Shown: positions 9,485 through 18,900 of the stretch, piece after piece
Layout of the letters: the number at the start of each line of letters is the position of its first letter
How positions within the stretch are numbered: the stretch's first letter is position 1
DNA from: an uncultured Hyphomonas sp.
Lineage (GTDB): Bacteria > Pseudomonadota > Alphaproteobacteria > Caulobacterales > Hyphomonadaceae
Direction of reading: 5' to 3'
DNA: 64,000 nucleotides
NCBI RefSeq assembly: GCF_963678875.1
Contig: NZ_OY787457.1
Coordinates: forward strand, 620,001-684,000
Translations under genes and position numbers: made by a program
Notes under the pieces: generated by a model
Databases searched by the model: none
The model's input: the letters and a program-made list of their open reading frames with translations, nothing else
Told to the model about the DNA's origin: nothing

Positions 9485-9832
9485 ATGACATCCCTTCGCA
9501 CTATCGCTGCTGCCTCTGTTTTCGCCATCGCATCCTTTGCGGTGGCGCCTGCCGCTTATGCCGGTGATCCGGTGATCGACGCCGCCATCGATGCCGGCCA
9601 GGTGGGGGAAACCATCGACGGCCTGCTTGGCGTTGTGGGCAGTGCCGATCCGGCCCTTGTCCGGAAGGTCAACGAGATCAACAATCGCCGATCCGCCAAA
9701 TACGCTGAAGTTGCCGCCCAGACCGGGACGACGCCGTCACAGGTTGCCCGCCTGACCGGCGAAAAACAGATCGCGAAACTGGATGCCGGTGAGTACTACA
9801 TGGACCAGTCCGGCGTCTGGAAGCGCAAGTGA
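9485..9832 (+). CDS. ydbL: YdbL family periplasmic protein (DUF1318)
   Basis: A 115-residue exported protein with a cleavable signal peptide ending near AYA-G (residue 26). The mature part (VRKVNEINNRRSAKYAEVAAQTGTT, QIAKLDAGEYY) is typical of YdbL. In E. coli YdbL is thought to help assemble or limit the YdbH-YnbE bridge as a chaperone-like partner. It is the last gene of the ydbH-ynbE-ydbL operon, with GAGAGGAG just before the ATG. Confidence 0.92.
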   Translation: MTSLRTIAAASVFAIASFAVAPAAYAGDPVIDAAIDAGQVGETIDGLLGVVGSADPALVRKVNEINNRRSAKYAEVAAQTGTTPSQVARLTGEKQIAKLDAGEYYMDQSGVWKRK

Positions 9833-9875
9833 TATCGTGACTTGCCCGGCCCGGCTTCAGCTCTAGGGTGGAGCC

Positions 9876-10115
9876 ATGTCCCGTAAAGCCATCGCCGTCA
9901 TATTTGCCTGTATCGCCATCCTGGCCGTGGTGCTTGCCGTCACGCCACGTTTCTGGATGGGCGGCAGCGACGGGATCAGCGGGCATGGCTGGGCGGCCTA
10001 CATCATCGGCGCTGTTTTGACCGTTGGCCTGTCCGGAGGCTTGTTTTTCCTGACATTCTACTCGGCGCGTCATGGCCATGACGACATCGACCGCCCGGAT
10101 GACCCATCGGTGTGA
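9876..10115 (+). CDS. Small membrane protein of unknown function (79 aa)
   Basis: Not assigned to a known family. The product has two predicted membrane helices (about residues 5-25 and 39-62) separated by a short Gly-rich loop, and an acidic/His-containing tail (RHGHDDIDRPDD). It sits 43 bases after ydbL in the same direction, so it may be cotranscribed with the lipid-bridge genes. Codon use (G/C in third positions) fits a real gene. Confidence 0.7.
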   Translation: MSRKAIAVIFACIAILAVVLAVTPRFWMGGSDGISGHGWAAYIIGAVLTVGLSGGLFFLTFYSARHGHDDIDRPDDPSV

Positions 10116-10217
10116 TCCTGACGGCTGTGACGGTATCTTCACGCAGCTTTGATTGACACAAACGGCGGAGCACCCAATCCTGCTGCCGTTGCAACAATAT
10201 TTTCTACAGGGCTGACC

Positions 10218-10865
10218 ATGTCATCGATCGATCCTGCGCGCCTGTCTGCGTACATTGCGTCGCGCATCTGCCACGACCTCGTTTCGCCGATTTCCTCGGT
10301 CACCAATGCGCTCGACCTGATGGATGAGCCCGGGGACCAGGAAATGAAGGCGCAGGCCGAAGTCCTGCTGCATGACGGCGCCGAAAAGGCCGCCGCGCGG
10401 ATCCAGTTCCTGCGCTACGCCTTCGGGTCCATCGGCCTGAACGCCGGCGCTGCGGACATCCACGAAGCCCGCAAGATCACGGAAGCCTTCGTCAACAGCC
10501 ACAAGCCGAGTGTTGAGTGGGACCTGCAGGCAGACCATCTGAGCTTTTCCCATGTTCGCCTGATGATGAACCTGGTCATGATGGCGGTTGAATGCCTGCC
10601 GCGGGGCGGCGTGGTGAGCGTCCGCATCCGTAGCGAAGCAGGGGGGCTGACGATCACGCTGACCGCAAAAGGGGACCGCGCCCGTCTCAAGGAAGAGGTC
10701 ACAGCCGCGATCGAAGAGACTGATCCGGCGGAAGGCTGGCGGGCCGAGAATATCCAGCCGCTGTTCGCCAAAATGATCTGCGACGGCCTTGAGGGTGAGT
10801 TTACCGCAAAGGCCAGCGACGGCCAGGTGATCCTGATGGCCGCGGGCCTGCGCGCCGAAGGCTGA
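10218..10865 (+). CDS. chpT: Histidine phosphotransferase ChpT
   Basis: ChpT carries phosphate from the hybrid kinase CckA to CtrA and CpdR, so it couples cell-cycle signals to CtrA activity. The 215-residue product has the dimeric pseudo-kinase layout: the phospho-histidine lies in ICHDLVSP (His19) and the C-terminal part resembles a degenerate HATPase fold lacking ATP-binding motifs. ATG 10218 is chosen over an upstream in-frame start at 10149 because it matches the usual family start just before the SRICHDL helix. A CheY-like receiver and cheR follow. ctrA itself lies at about 45.7 kb. Confidence 0.93.
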   Translation: MSSIDPARLSAYIASRICHDLVSPISSVTNALDLMDEPGDQEMKAQAEVLLHDGAEKAAARIQFLRYAFGSIGLNAGAADIHEARKITEAFVNSHKPSVEWDLQADHLSFSHVRLMMNLVMMAVECLPRGGVVSVRIRSEAGGLTITLTAKGDRARLKEEVTAAIEETDPAEGWRAENIQPLFAKMICDGLEGEFTAKASDGQVILMAAGLRAEG

Positions 10866-10951
10866 GCCTGTTAGCGCGTCGGGCGCTGAAAGATTTTGTT
10901 AAGACACTTCGGCGAGCGTCCGGAGCTGGTGTTTCAGTGGGGAAATGGTTC

Positions 10952-11317
10952 ATGAAAACCTGCCTGATTGTCGACGATTCCCGCGTAGTGCGGAAGGTTG
11001 CGGCTCGCATCATCAAGGATCTGCGTTTCGAAGTGGTCGAAGCAGGCGATGGCGCGGAAGCCCTGGATATCTGCCGGAAGCAGATGCCCGACGCGGTGCT
11101 GCTGGACTGGAACATGCCGGTGATGAACGGCCTCGATTTCCTGCGTGCCCTGCGGCGGGAAGAGGACGGCAAAAAGCCGGTTGTCATGTTCTGCTCGATC
11201 GAGAATGATGCCGAACATGTCGGCGAGGCGCTCAGATCCGGTGCCGACGAGTTTATTATGAAGCCGTTCGACGCTGAAATTCTGGAAAGCAAGTTCGCCG
11301 AAGTCGGGCTGATCTAA
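10952..11317 (+). CDS. CheY-like single-domain response regulator
   Basis: A stand-alone receiver domain of 121 residues with no output domain. All phosphorylation residues are present: the acidic pair Asp8/Asp9, phospho-acceptor Asp52 (VLLDWNMP), Ser82 and Lys104 (FIMKPFD). ATG 10952 is preferred to GTG 10937 because it puts the first beta strand at the normal place. It sits between chpT and cheR, an arrangement that suggests a link between the phosphorelay and chemotaxis or motility rather than a classical CheA pathway. In Caulobacter some such receivers bind c-di-GMP and act on the flagellar motor; whether this one does cannot be told here. Confidence 0.9.
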   Translation: MKTCLIVDDSRVVRKVAARIIKDLRFEVVEAGDGAEALDICRKQMPDAVLLDWNMPVMNGLDFLRALRREEDGKKPVVMFCSIENDAEHVGEALRSGADEFIMKPFDAEILESKFAEVGLI

Positions 11318-11386
11318 GTATTTCTTAACAATCCTTGCTGTACCGGTAACTTTTGCAGGCGCATCAGTCCGGGACCGGAGCCAATT

Positions 11387-12232
11387 ATGCAGGATGGGGT
11401 TTTCAACGAATTGGCGGACCTGGCCCTGAAAGGGTCCGGTCAGGCGATTCCGCGATCGAAATCCTATCTGATCGAAGCTCGTCTGGCGCCGATTGCGCGC
11501 CGCGAAGGCTTCGGCTCGCTGGAAGATCTGGTCCACTGCCTGAAATCGCGCGCAAATCCGGTGTTCGCAGCCGAATGCGCTGCAGCGCTGGTATCGAAGG
11601 ACACCTGGTTCTTCCGCGAGCGCGATACGCTGCAAAGGCTGGTCGACGACATCCTGCCCATGCGCCTGAAGGCTGGCAATTCCGGCCGCCTGAAAGTCTG
11701 GATCGCCGGGGGCTCAACCGGCCAGGAAGCCTACTCGCTGGCCATGCTGCTGGAAGATGATCTGCCGGCTTCCCTGAGCGGTGCCAAGATCGAGATCCTT
11801 TCCACTGATCTTTGCAAATCGGCTACTGAGCGGGCCCGGGCTGGCCGTTATGGGCATTACGAGGTCCAGAAGGGCCTCTCCATCCATCGTCTGATGGAAC
11901 ACTTCACCCGCACGGACAGCGGCCAGTGGGAAATCTCCGAAGCCCTGCGCAGCAAGGTCAGCTTCCGCCAGCACAATCTGCTGGAAAGCGCCGGTGGCCT
12001 TGGCAAGTTTGACATCATCCTGTGCCGGAACGTCCTGTCCGGCATGGACCGGTCTGCGCGCAGCCGCGTTGCAGACTCGCTCGCCGCCCAGCTGATGCCG
12101 GGCGGTCTGGTCATCCTGGGCCAGGGCGAAAGCCTGATCGGCCTGACGAACCAGCTGGAGCCCTCCCGCGATTACCGCGGCACCTGGATCGCCTCGACCG
12201 GCGGAACCAAATCGGCCACATCCGCGGCCTGA
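11387..12232 (+). CDS. cheR: CheR family protein-glutamate O-methyltransferase
   Basis: CheR methylates glutamates of chemoreceptors with SAM. The 281-residue product has the all-helical CheR N-domain (1-75) and the SAM-binding domain with GGSTGQEAYSLAM, a variant of the family's GCSTGEEPYS motif, followed by STDLCKSATERARAG and the LCRNVL motif. It is the third gene of the chpT / receiver / cheR row. No cheA, cheW, cheB or receptor gene is in the window, so its receptor substrate is unknown. Length is normal. Confidence 0.93.
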   Translation: MQDGVFNELADLALKGSGQAIPRSKSYLIEARLAPIARREGFGSLEDLVHCLKSRANPVFAAECAAALVSKDTWFFRERDTLQRLVDDILPMRLKAGNSGRLKVWIAGGSTGQEAYSLAMLLEDDLPASLSGAKIEILSTDLCKSATERARAGRYGHYEVQKGLSIHRLMEHFTRTDSGQWEISEALRSKVSFRQHNLLESAGGLGKFDIILCRNVLSGMDRSARSRVADSLAAQLMPGGLVILGQGESLIGLTNQLEPSRDYRGTWIASTGGTKSATSAA

Positions 12233-12324
12233 GCAGGCCCGGCCCTTCACCTTTCCATGTCTTGGCGCTATATGCGCGCCTCAACCTTGGCTGCTCCGGG
12301 CCTTGAACCCGGTGGGAGTGAGAA

Positions 12325-13509
12325 ATGACCGATACCAATGCGGCTGCCTGGACAGGCGGCGTCAATTCCCTTGGATTCGCGAAAGCGCCGGATGACACGC
12401 GCGTGGTCGCCGCCATGTCTGGCGGGGTCGACAGTTCTGTGGTCGCCGCCATGCTGAAAGCCGAAGGCTATGATGTCATCGGCATCACGCTGCAGCTATA
12501 CGATCATGGCGCCGCCATCGAGAAGAAAGGCGCCTGCTGTGCCGGGCAGGACATCCACGATGCGCGGAACGTCGCCGACATGATCGGCATTCCGCACTAT
12601 GTGCTGGATTACGAGTCGAAGTTCCGCGAGCAGGTGATGGAGGATTTTGCCGACACCTACCTCGCCGGGTCGACACCGATCCCGTGCATCCGCTGCAATC
12701 AGACGGTCAAATTCTCCGATCTCCTGAAAACCGCGAAAGATCTCGGCGCGGATTGCCTCGCCACAGGGCATTATATTCGCCGCACAGATGGTGCGGATGG
12801 GCCGGAACTGCACCGTGCGGCAGATGCGTCACGTGACCAGTCCTACTTCCTGTTCGCCACCACGCGCGAGCAGCTGGACTTCCTGCGCTTTCCGCTGGGC
12901 GGCTTGCCGAAGACGGAAGTGCGGGAGCTGGCAGACCGGTTCAATCTGCCGGTGGCCTCGAAACCGGACAGCCAGGACATCTGCTTCGTGCCGGAAGGGT
13001 CCTACGCGAACGTCGTCGAAAAACTCCGCCCCGGTGCCGGGCGCGGCGGCGAAATCGTGCATCTTGATGGGCGCGTACTGGGCGAGCATAGCGGCGTCAT
13101 CCACTACACGATCGGCCAGCGCCGCGGCCTTGGTGTCGCGACCGGGGATCCGCTTTTCGTGGTGAAGATCGACGCGCCGAACCGCCGTGTCGTCGTCGGT
13201 CCGCGGGAAGCGTTGATGACGTCCGGCCTGCTGCTGGAAGAACTGAACTGGATCGGCAGGGGAAGCCTTGAGGCCGCAGCCGACGCGGGTGCGGCTGTGC
13301 TCGTCCGTGTGCGGTCGACCCGTCCGCCTGTGCCGGGCCGCCTCGGCTGGCATGACGGGGCCCCGGTGATCTGGTTCGATGAGCCGGAGGAGGGTGTCGC
13401 GCGTGGGCAGGCAGCGGTGCTGTATGACCCGGATGGCAGTACGCGCATCCTGGGCGGCGGATTTATCCTGAAAGCCATTCCGGCTGACGACCGCGTCGCT
13501 GCGGCCTGA
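12325..13509 (+). CDS. mnmA: tRNA-specific 2-thiouridylase MnmA
   Basis: MnmA puts sulfur on U34 of tRNAs for Lys, Glu and Gln. The 394-residue protein has the PP-loop SGGVDSSV (near residue 33), the first catalytic cysteine in PCIRCN and the second in SQDICF, followed by the central and beta-barrel domains (IGQRRGLGV). A 25-residue extension precedes the usual start. GGGAGTGAGAA gives a ribosome site for the ATG. It converges on the LuxR gene with a 10-base gap. Confidence 0.97.
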   Translation: MTDTNAAAWTGGVNSLGFAKAPDDTRVVAAMSGGVDSSVVAAMLKAEGYDVIGITLQLYDHGAAIEKKGACCAGQDIHDARNVADMIGIPHYVLDYESKFREQVMEDFADTYLAGSTPIPCIRCNQTVKFSDLLKTAKDLGADCLATGHYIRRTDGADGPELHRAADASRDQSYFLFATTREQLDFLRFPLGGLPKTEVRELADRFNLPVASKPDSQDICFVPEGSYANVVEKLRPGAGRGGEIVHLDGRVLGEHSGVIHYTIGQRRGLGVATGDPLFVVKIDAPNRRVVVGPREALMTSGLLLEELNWIGRGSLEAAADAGAAVLVRVRSTRPPVPGRLGWHDGAPVIWFDEPEEGVARGQAAVLYDPDGSTRILGGGFILKAIPADDRVAAA

Positions 13510-13519
13510 TAACAGGCCG

Positions 13520-14251
13520 TCAGTCGACCATGCCGAGCGCGATACCGCGGAGCGCGGCCGATACGCGGTCATTCACGTCGAGCTTTTCAAAACTACGCCG
13601 GATGTAGGTTTCGACAGTGTTGCGGGAGAGCTGAAGCGCTTCTGCGATCTGGGAATTGGTTCTTCCACGCGCGACCCATCGCAGGATTTCCCGTTCGCGG
13701 GCAGACAGGACGGTGCCGTTCGGAAGAGCGCGCAGCAGCAGGCGGCAGTAAGCAAGATGGCCCATCTGCGCCGCCGCCTGCAGTTCCAGCACTTCGTCCG
13801 CAGGCGGGCGTTCCGGACGGCCAAATCCCAGCGCGGCATAACCGTTACGCCCGGCCGGGCCAAACAGTGGTATGCCGATCCCTTCTCCCATGTTCTGCGC
13901 GGCAGCCCGCTGGAGGTAATCGCGTTCGTCCGGGGTCAGGTTCGGCAAACTAGGCGATTCTGACCAGAAATAGGGGCGGGTAAAATTCACGGCCCTCCGG
14001 GCCAGGGGATCGCACAGGTGCAGCTCTTCTGCGAGATAGGTTTCGCGCCACGCTTCCGGATATCCAAACTCCCCGACACGGATTTGCCCATCGAAGTCAT
14101 GGGCGCCGACCGGTGGATAGTGCATGTAGCTCGCCATCACGACAGACGTTGAACCGTAATAGTCTGTCGCGGCCACACGAAGGTCGTCGAACGTTGCCGC
14201 GTCACGGCAGCACCGGAAATACCGACGAAGAGGCTCGATGTCGCGCGCCAT
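13520..14251 (-). CDS. LuxR family regulator with autoinducer-binding domain (orphan LuxR)
   Basis: A 243-residue two-domain regulator: an N-terminal autoinducer-binding domain (about 1-165) and a C-terminal LuxR helix-turn-helix (LSAREREILRWVARGRTN, then TVETYIRRSFEKL). The six residues that define acyl-homoserine-lactone receptors are present with TraR spacing: W and Y in AWRETY, D and P in CDPLARR, W in YFWSE, and G in GEGIGI. No luxI homologue is in the window, so it may be a solo receptor. ATG 14251 is preferred over 14296 since the family usually starts close to this helix. Ligand and targets are unknown. Confidence 0.88.
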   Translation of the reverse strand: MARDIEPLRRYFRCCRDAATFDDLRVAATDYYGSTSVVMASYMHYPPVGAHDFDGQIRVGEFGYPEAWRETYLAEELHLCDPLARRAVNFTRPYFWSESPSLPNLTPDERDYLQRAAAQNMGEGIGIPLFGPAGRNGYAALGFGRPERPPADEVLELQAAAQMGHLAYCRLLLRALPNGTVLSAREREILRWVARGRTNSQIAEALQLSRNTVETYIRRSFEKLDVNDRVSAALRGIALGMVD

Positions 14252-14324
14252 GCCTTGTCCCCAAATCCAGTGACATAAGGACTCAGGCAAATTCAAAACG
14301 CAAGAAAAAGCGGAGGCCGTCCGT

Positions 14325-15401
14325 TCAACTCAGCCAATCTGGCGCCGCCACCATATCCGATTGCCCCATTTGAGGCTGCGGGTACCGTTCCAGCAGCTTG
14401 TCGACGATGGCATCAGCCACCCGGTCCGCTTCGCGCAGCGGAGCGTATGCCCATGTCTCCAGCGTGCCGTCGAACCAACGCGCTGCGCCGTGCGAGATCA
14501 TGCTGTCGTGGAGCTTGTCGAATTTCTCGGCCCGGCCTTCGAGTTTCGCAATATGTACCGGAAGGCCATGCCAGGCGGCATCCGACAGCATGTTGGCGCT
14601 GTCTTCGGTCACGATGGCGACATCTGAGAAGGTGAGCCAGGCGATATAGGGGTTCGGGCCATCTTCTGTACCCGACCAGAAACTTGCACCAATCTCATCT
14701 GCTATCCGGCGAAACTGTGCCCGGACCGGGTCAGGCGTCCGGCGTGAGGCGGTGATCCGGAGGCGCCAGCCTTTTCCGGTGAGCTCGCGAAGTTCGCTTT
14801 CCAGCCGGTTTGCGGCGCTTTCCGTGAAAGTGTGAGTCTTGCTGTTGCCGCCAAGGATCACAATGGCACTTTTGCCGCGCTCATCTGCAAGGTCTGCAAA
14901 GGCCTGCGCGGTTTCTTCGATGGCGTGCGGCGAAAAATAGGAAGGTGAACCGACCGTCTGGATGACGTTCGGCCCCGTCACACCGTCATGCCTGGGCGTG
15001 ACCAGCAGGTCGAAATTGTCAGGCGGAATCCGTGGGTCGAGAATCTGGACTGTCAGTGTACGCCCGCCGGACCACTCCCGAACGGCGCGCGTGAAGGCGG
15101 CCGATCGTCGTCCCGCAGCGATCCACACGGTGGGCCAGGGCGCTTGTAACAGCGCGCGCTGTGCCGAAGGCAGGGCAGATAACGGGGAATGCCAGCGATC
15201 CGCTGGCAGCCACGTCCACGGTATGCGCGGTGTCAGGACGATCGGATCGGACCGGTGGGCCTCACCCGGAATATGGCCGATCTTCATCCACCGGCGCGTC
15301 TCGCCCAATGCCTGGACGACAGCGCGCACCTGGGCAGCGTTGCCTGCGCGGCCGTCAGAGACCGCCCAGACTGAGGGTCCGAGCGATCCCGGCCCGGACA
15401 T
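14325..15401 (-). CDS. ELM1/GtrOC1 family putative glycosyltransferase
   Basis: A 358-residue member of the family named after Arabidopsis ELM1 (mitochondrial fission), common in alphaproteobacteria and with a GT-B like fold. Recognisable pieces are SDGRAGNAAQ at the start, an ILGGNSKTH strand-loop in the middle and the TEDSANMLSDA motif near residue 265, which resembles the nucleotide-sugar site of GT-B enzymes. The start codon directly follows the greA stop (TAAATG), so the two are translationally linked. The biochemical role in bacteria is not established. Confidence 0.85.
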   Translation of the reverse strand: MSGPGSLGPSVWAVSDGRAGNAAQVRAVVQALGETRRWMKIGHIPGEAHRSDPIVLTPRIPWTWLPADRWHSPLSALPSAQRALLQAPWPTVWIAAGRRSAAFTRAVREWSGGRTLTVQILDPRIPPDNFDLLVTPRHDGVTGPNVIQTVGSPSYFSPHAIEETAQAFADLADERGKSAIVILGGNSKTHTFTESAANRLESELRELTGKGWRLRITASRRTPDPVRAQFRRIADEIGASFWSGTEDGPNPYIAWLTFSDVAIVTEDSANMLSDAAWHGLPVHIAKLEGRAEKFDKLHDSMISHGAARWFDGTLETWAYAPLREADRVADAIVDKLLERYPQPQMGQSDMVAAPDWLS

Positions 15402-15875
15402 TTACCGGTACTCGACTTTGATGATTTCGTAGGCGCGGGCGCCAGCAGGGGCTGCGACCTCGGCTTCGTCACCTTCTTCCTTGCCGATCAGGGCACGGGC
15501 AATCGGGGAGGAGATGGAAATCTTGCCTTCCTTCACGTTTGCCTCGTCGTCGCCGACGATTTTGTAGGAAGATTCCTCTTCGGAATCGACGTCGATCAGG
15601 GAAACAGTTGCACCGAAGCGGATCTTGCCCCCGGTCAGTTTGGAAACATCAATCACGTCCGCGCGGGCGAGCTTGTCGTCCAGCTCGCTGATGCGGCCTT
15701 CGATGAAGCTCTGCTTCTCCTTGGCAGCATGGTATTCGGCGTTCTCCGACAGGTCGCCATGTGCACGTGCCTCAGCAATCGCCGCAATGATGTTCGGGCG
15801 CTCAACCGATTTGAGGTTTTTGAGCTCAGCTTGAAGCGCAGCATGGCCTTCTGCGGTCATGGGGATGCGTTCCAT
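15402..15875 (-). CDS. greA: Transcription elongation factor GreA
   Basis: GreA enters the RNA polymerase secondary channel and triggers cleavage of backtracked transcripts. The 157-residue product has the N-terminal coiled coil with the tip acidic pair in HGDLSENAEY and the C-terminal FKBP-like domain (SPIARALIGKEEGDE). Length equals the family norm. It is followed without a gap by the ELM1-family gene, and carB lies upstream on the same strand. Confidence 0.97.
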   Translation of the reverse strand: MERIPMTAEGHAALQAELKNLKSVERPNIIAAIAEARAHGDLSENAEYHAAKEKQSFIEGRISELDDKLARADVIDVSKLTGGKIRFGATVSLIDVDSEEESSYKIVGDDEANVKEGKISISSPIARALIGKEEGDEAEVAAPAGARAYEIIKVEYR

Positions 15876-15942
15876 AGGGGGTCACCTCTGTAATTGGGCG
15901 AAAATCGTTGTCGTAAATGTGAACATCGTCAAGTGGGAGTTG

Positions 15943-18900
15943 TCACGCCGATTGCAAGGCGCGCACCGAGATTTCCCGGGAGTTCATGCTGGTGATCGCG
16001 CGAACCGAAGCGATCGATGCCGCCAGCGTGGTGTAGTAGGGGATCTTGCGGGCCACGGCGGTACGGCGAATTGAGGCGCTATCTGCAATGGATGTTGCGC
16101 CTTCGGTCGTGTTGAAGACCAGCTGGATATCGCCATTGATCATGGCATCCACAATATGCGGCTGGCCCTCATTGACCTTGTTGATGATCCGGACAGGCAG
16201 GCCTGCTGCTTCCAGATGAGCGGCTGTACCTGACGTTGCGACAAGCGTGAAGCCGAGCCCCACCAGGTCGCGTGCGGCTTCGGTGACACCCTTCTTGTCC
16301 GAATCCTTCACCGAGATGAAGACGGCCCCTTCGGACGGCAGAATGACGCCGCAACCCATCTGGCTCTTGAGGAATGCGGTGCCAAAATCATCGTCCCAGC
16401 CCATGACTTCGCCGGTCGAGCGCATTTCAGGGCCGAGCTGTGGGTCGACGCCCGGGAAGCGGGCGAACGGGAAGACAGCTTCCTTCACGGCCACCCGGCG
16501 GGGGTGAGCATGTGTCAGGTCAAATTCGGTCAGCTTTTCGCCAGCCATGACCTTCGCAGCGATCCCGGCGATCGGCGCGCCGACAGCCTTGGCGACAAAC
16601 GGCACGGTACGGCTGGCGCGCGGATTGGCTTCCAGCACATAGATCTCGTCGCCTTTCACGGCGAACTGGATGTTGATCAGGCCACGCACCTTCAGCTCAC
16701 GGGCGAGCGCAATCGTCTGCTCGGCGAGCCGGCCCTGCAGGGCTGGCGACAGCGTGAAGGGCGGCAGGGCGCAGGCGGAGTCGCCGGAGTGCACCCCGGC
16801 TTCCTCAATATGTTCCATGATGCCTGCGACATGGACGTTTTCGCCATCGCAGATCGCGTCGACATCGACCTCTGTCGCATCGGACAGGTAGCGGTCGATA
16901 AACAGCGAGGCATCACCGGAGACCTGAAGCGCCTCGGCGGCGAACTTGCGCAGGTCTTCGTCGTCGCGGGCGATCTCCATGGCGCGTCCGCCGAGCACGA
17001 AGCTCGGGCGCAGCATGACCGGGTATCCGATCTCGTTGGCTTTCACTTGTGCTTCGTCGACGCTGCGGGCTGTGCGCGACGGTGCCTGCTGGATGCCGAG
17101 CTTGTCGAGCAGGGCTGCAAATTGCTCGCGGTCTTCGGCAAGGTCGATGGACGCCGGGCTGGTGCCGAGGATCGGGATGTTCTGCTGGTGTAGCGGATTG
17201 GCGAGTTTCAGCGGCGTCTGTCCGCCGAACTGAACGATCACACCGCGCAGGTGTCCGGTACCGCTTTCCTTGCTGATGATTTCGAGCACATGTTCGTCTG
17301 TCAGCGGTTCGAAATACAGGCGGTCGGACGTGTCATAGTCCGTAGACACCGTTTCCGGGTTGCAGTTCACCATGATCGACTCGAAGCCGAGGTCTTCCAT
17401 CGCGAAGGCCGCGTGGCAGCAGCAATAGTCGAACTCGATGCCCTGGCCGATCCGGTTCGGCCCGCCGCCGAGGATGACCACCTTTTCGCGGGCGGTCGGC
17501 AGGGACTCGCAATCCGGCTTGTCCTGGCCGAACAGCGGATGCTCATAAGTGGAGTAGAGATAAGGCGTCTTCGCCGCGAACTCGGCCGCGCAGGTGTCGA
17601 TGCGCTTGTAGACCGGGCGAACGTCCAGTGCATGACGCTGGTCGCGCACCGCCTGTTCCGTTTTGCCAGTCAGTTCTGCGAGGCGTTTGTCGGAGAAGCC
17701 CATCGCCTTGATGTCGGTCAGCGCATAGGCGTCGTCCGGCAGGCCCTGCGAACGGATCTTGTTTTCCGCAGCCACGATTTCCTCGAACTGGCGCAGGAAC
17801 CATTTGTCGATCGAAGTGATGGCGTAGATTTCGTCCACGCTGAGGCCGGAGCGGAAGGCCTGGGCGACGACGCGCAGGCGGTCAGGCGATTGAACTGCCA
17901 GGGCCGCACGCAGTTTGGTCTCGTCTTCGAATTCCATTTCGTTCAGGCCCGTCAGGCCCGTTTCCAGCGAGTTCAGCGCCTTCTGGAAGCTTTCCTTGAA
18001 GTTCCGGCCAATGGCCATGGCTTCGCCGACCGACTTCATCGCGGTGGTCAGGACCGGCTCGGTGCCCTTGTACTTCTCGAAGGCGAAACGCGGAATCTTG
18101 GTGACGACATAATCGATGGTCGGCTCGAACGAGGCCGGCGTCACACCGGTGATGTCGTTGTCCAACTCGTCCAGCGTGTAGCCGACAGCGAGCTTCGCGG
18201 CGATCTTGGCGATCGGGAAGCCGGTCGCCTTGGAAGCGAGCGCCGAGGAGCGCGACACGCGCGGGTTCATTTCGATGACGACCAGGCGGCCATCGGCAGG
18301 ATTCACCGCGAACTGGACGTTCGAACCGCCGGTCTCAACGCCGATCTCGCGCAGTACCGCGATCGAGGCGTTCCGCATCACTTGGTATTCCTTGTCGGTG
18401 AGCGTCAGGGCAGGGGCGACGGTGATGGAGTCGCCGGTGTGGACGCCCATCGGGTCGATGTTCTCGATGGAACAGATGATGATGGCATTGTCCGCCTTGT
18501 CGCGGACGACCTCCATTTCATACTCTTTCCAGCCGAGCAGGCTCTCGTCGACGAGGATCTGCGCATTTGGGGAGGCTGCGAGACCCGAGCGGCAGATCTC
18601 TTCATATTCCTCGACATTGTACGCTACGCCGCCGCCAGTGCCGCCCAGCGTGAAGGCGGGGCGAATGATGGCCGGCAGGCCAACGGTCTCCAGCGCGTCC
18701 ATGGCGCGCTTCAGGCCCGTGATCCGGTCATACTTGCCTTTTTCATCGCGCGGCGACGACACGATCGTCGCGCGCGGGTTTTCCAGGCCGATCCGGTCCA
18801 TGGCTTCGCGGAAGAGGGCGCGGTCTTCCGCCATCTCGATGGCTTCTGCCCGCGCGCCGATCAGCTCCACGCCATGCTTTTCGAGGATACCGGCATAGTG

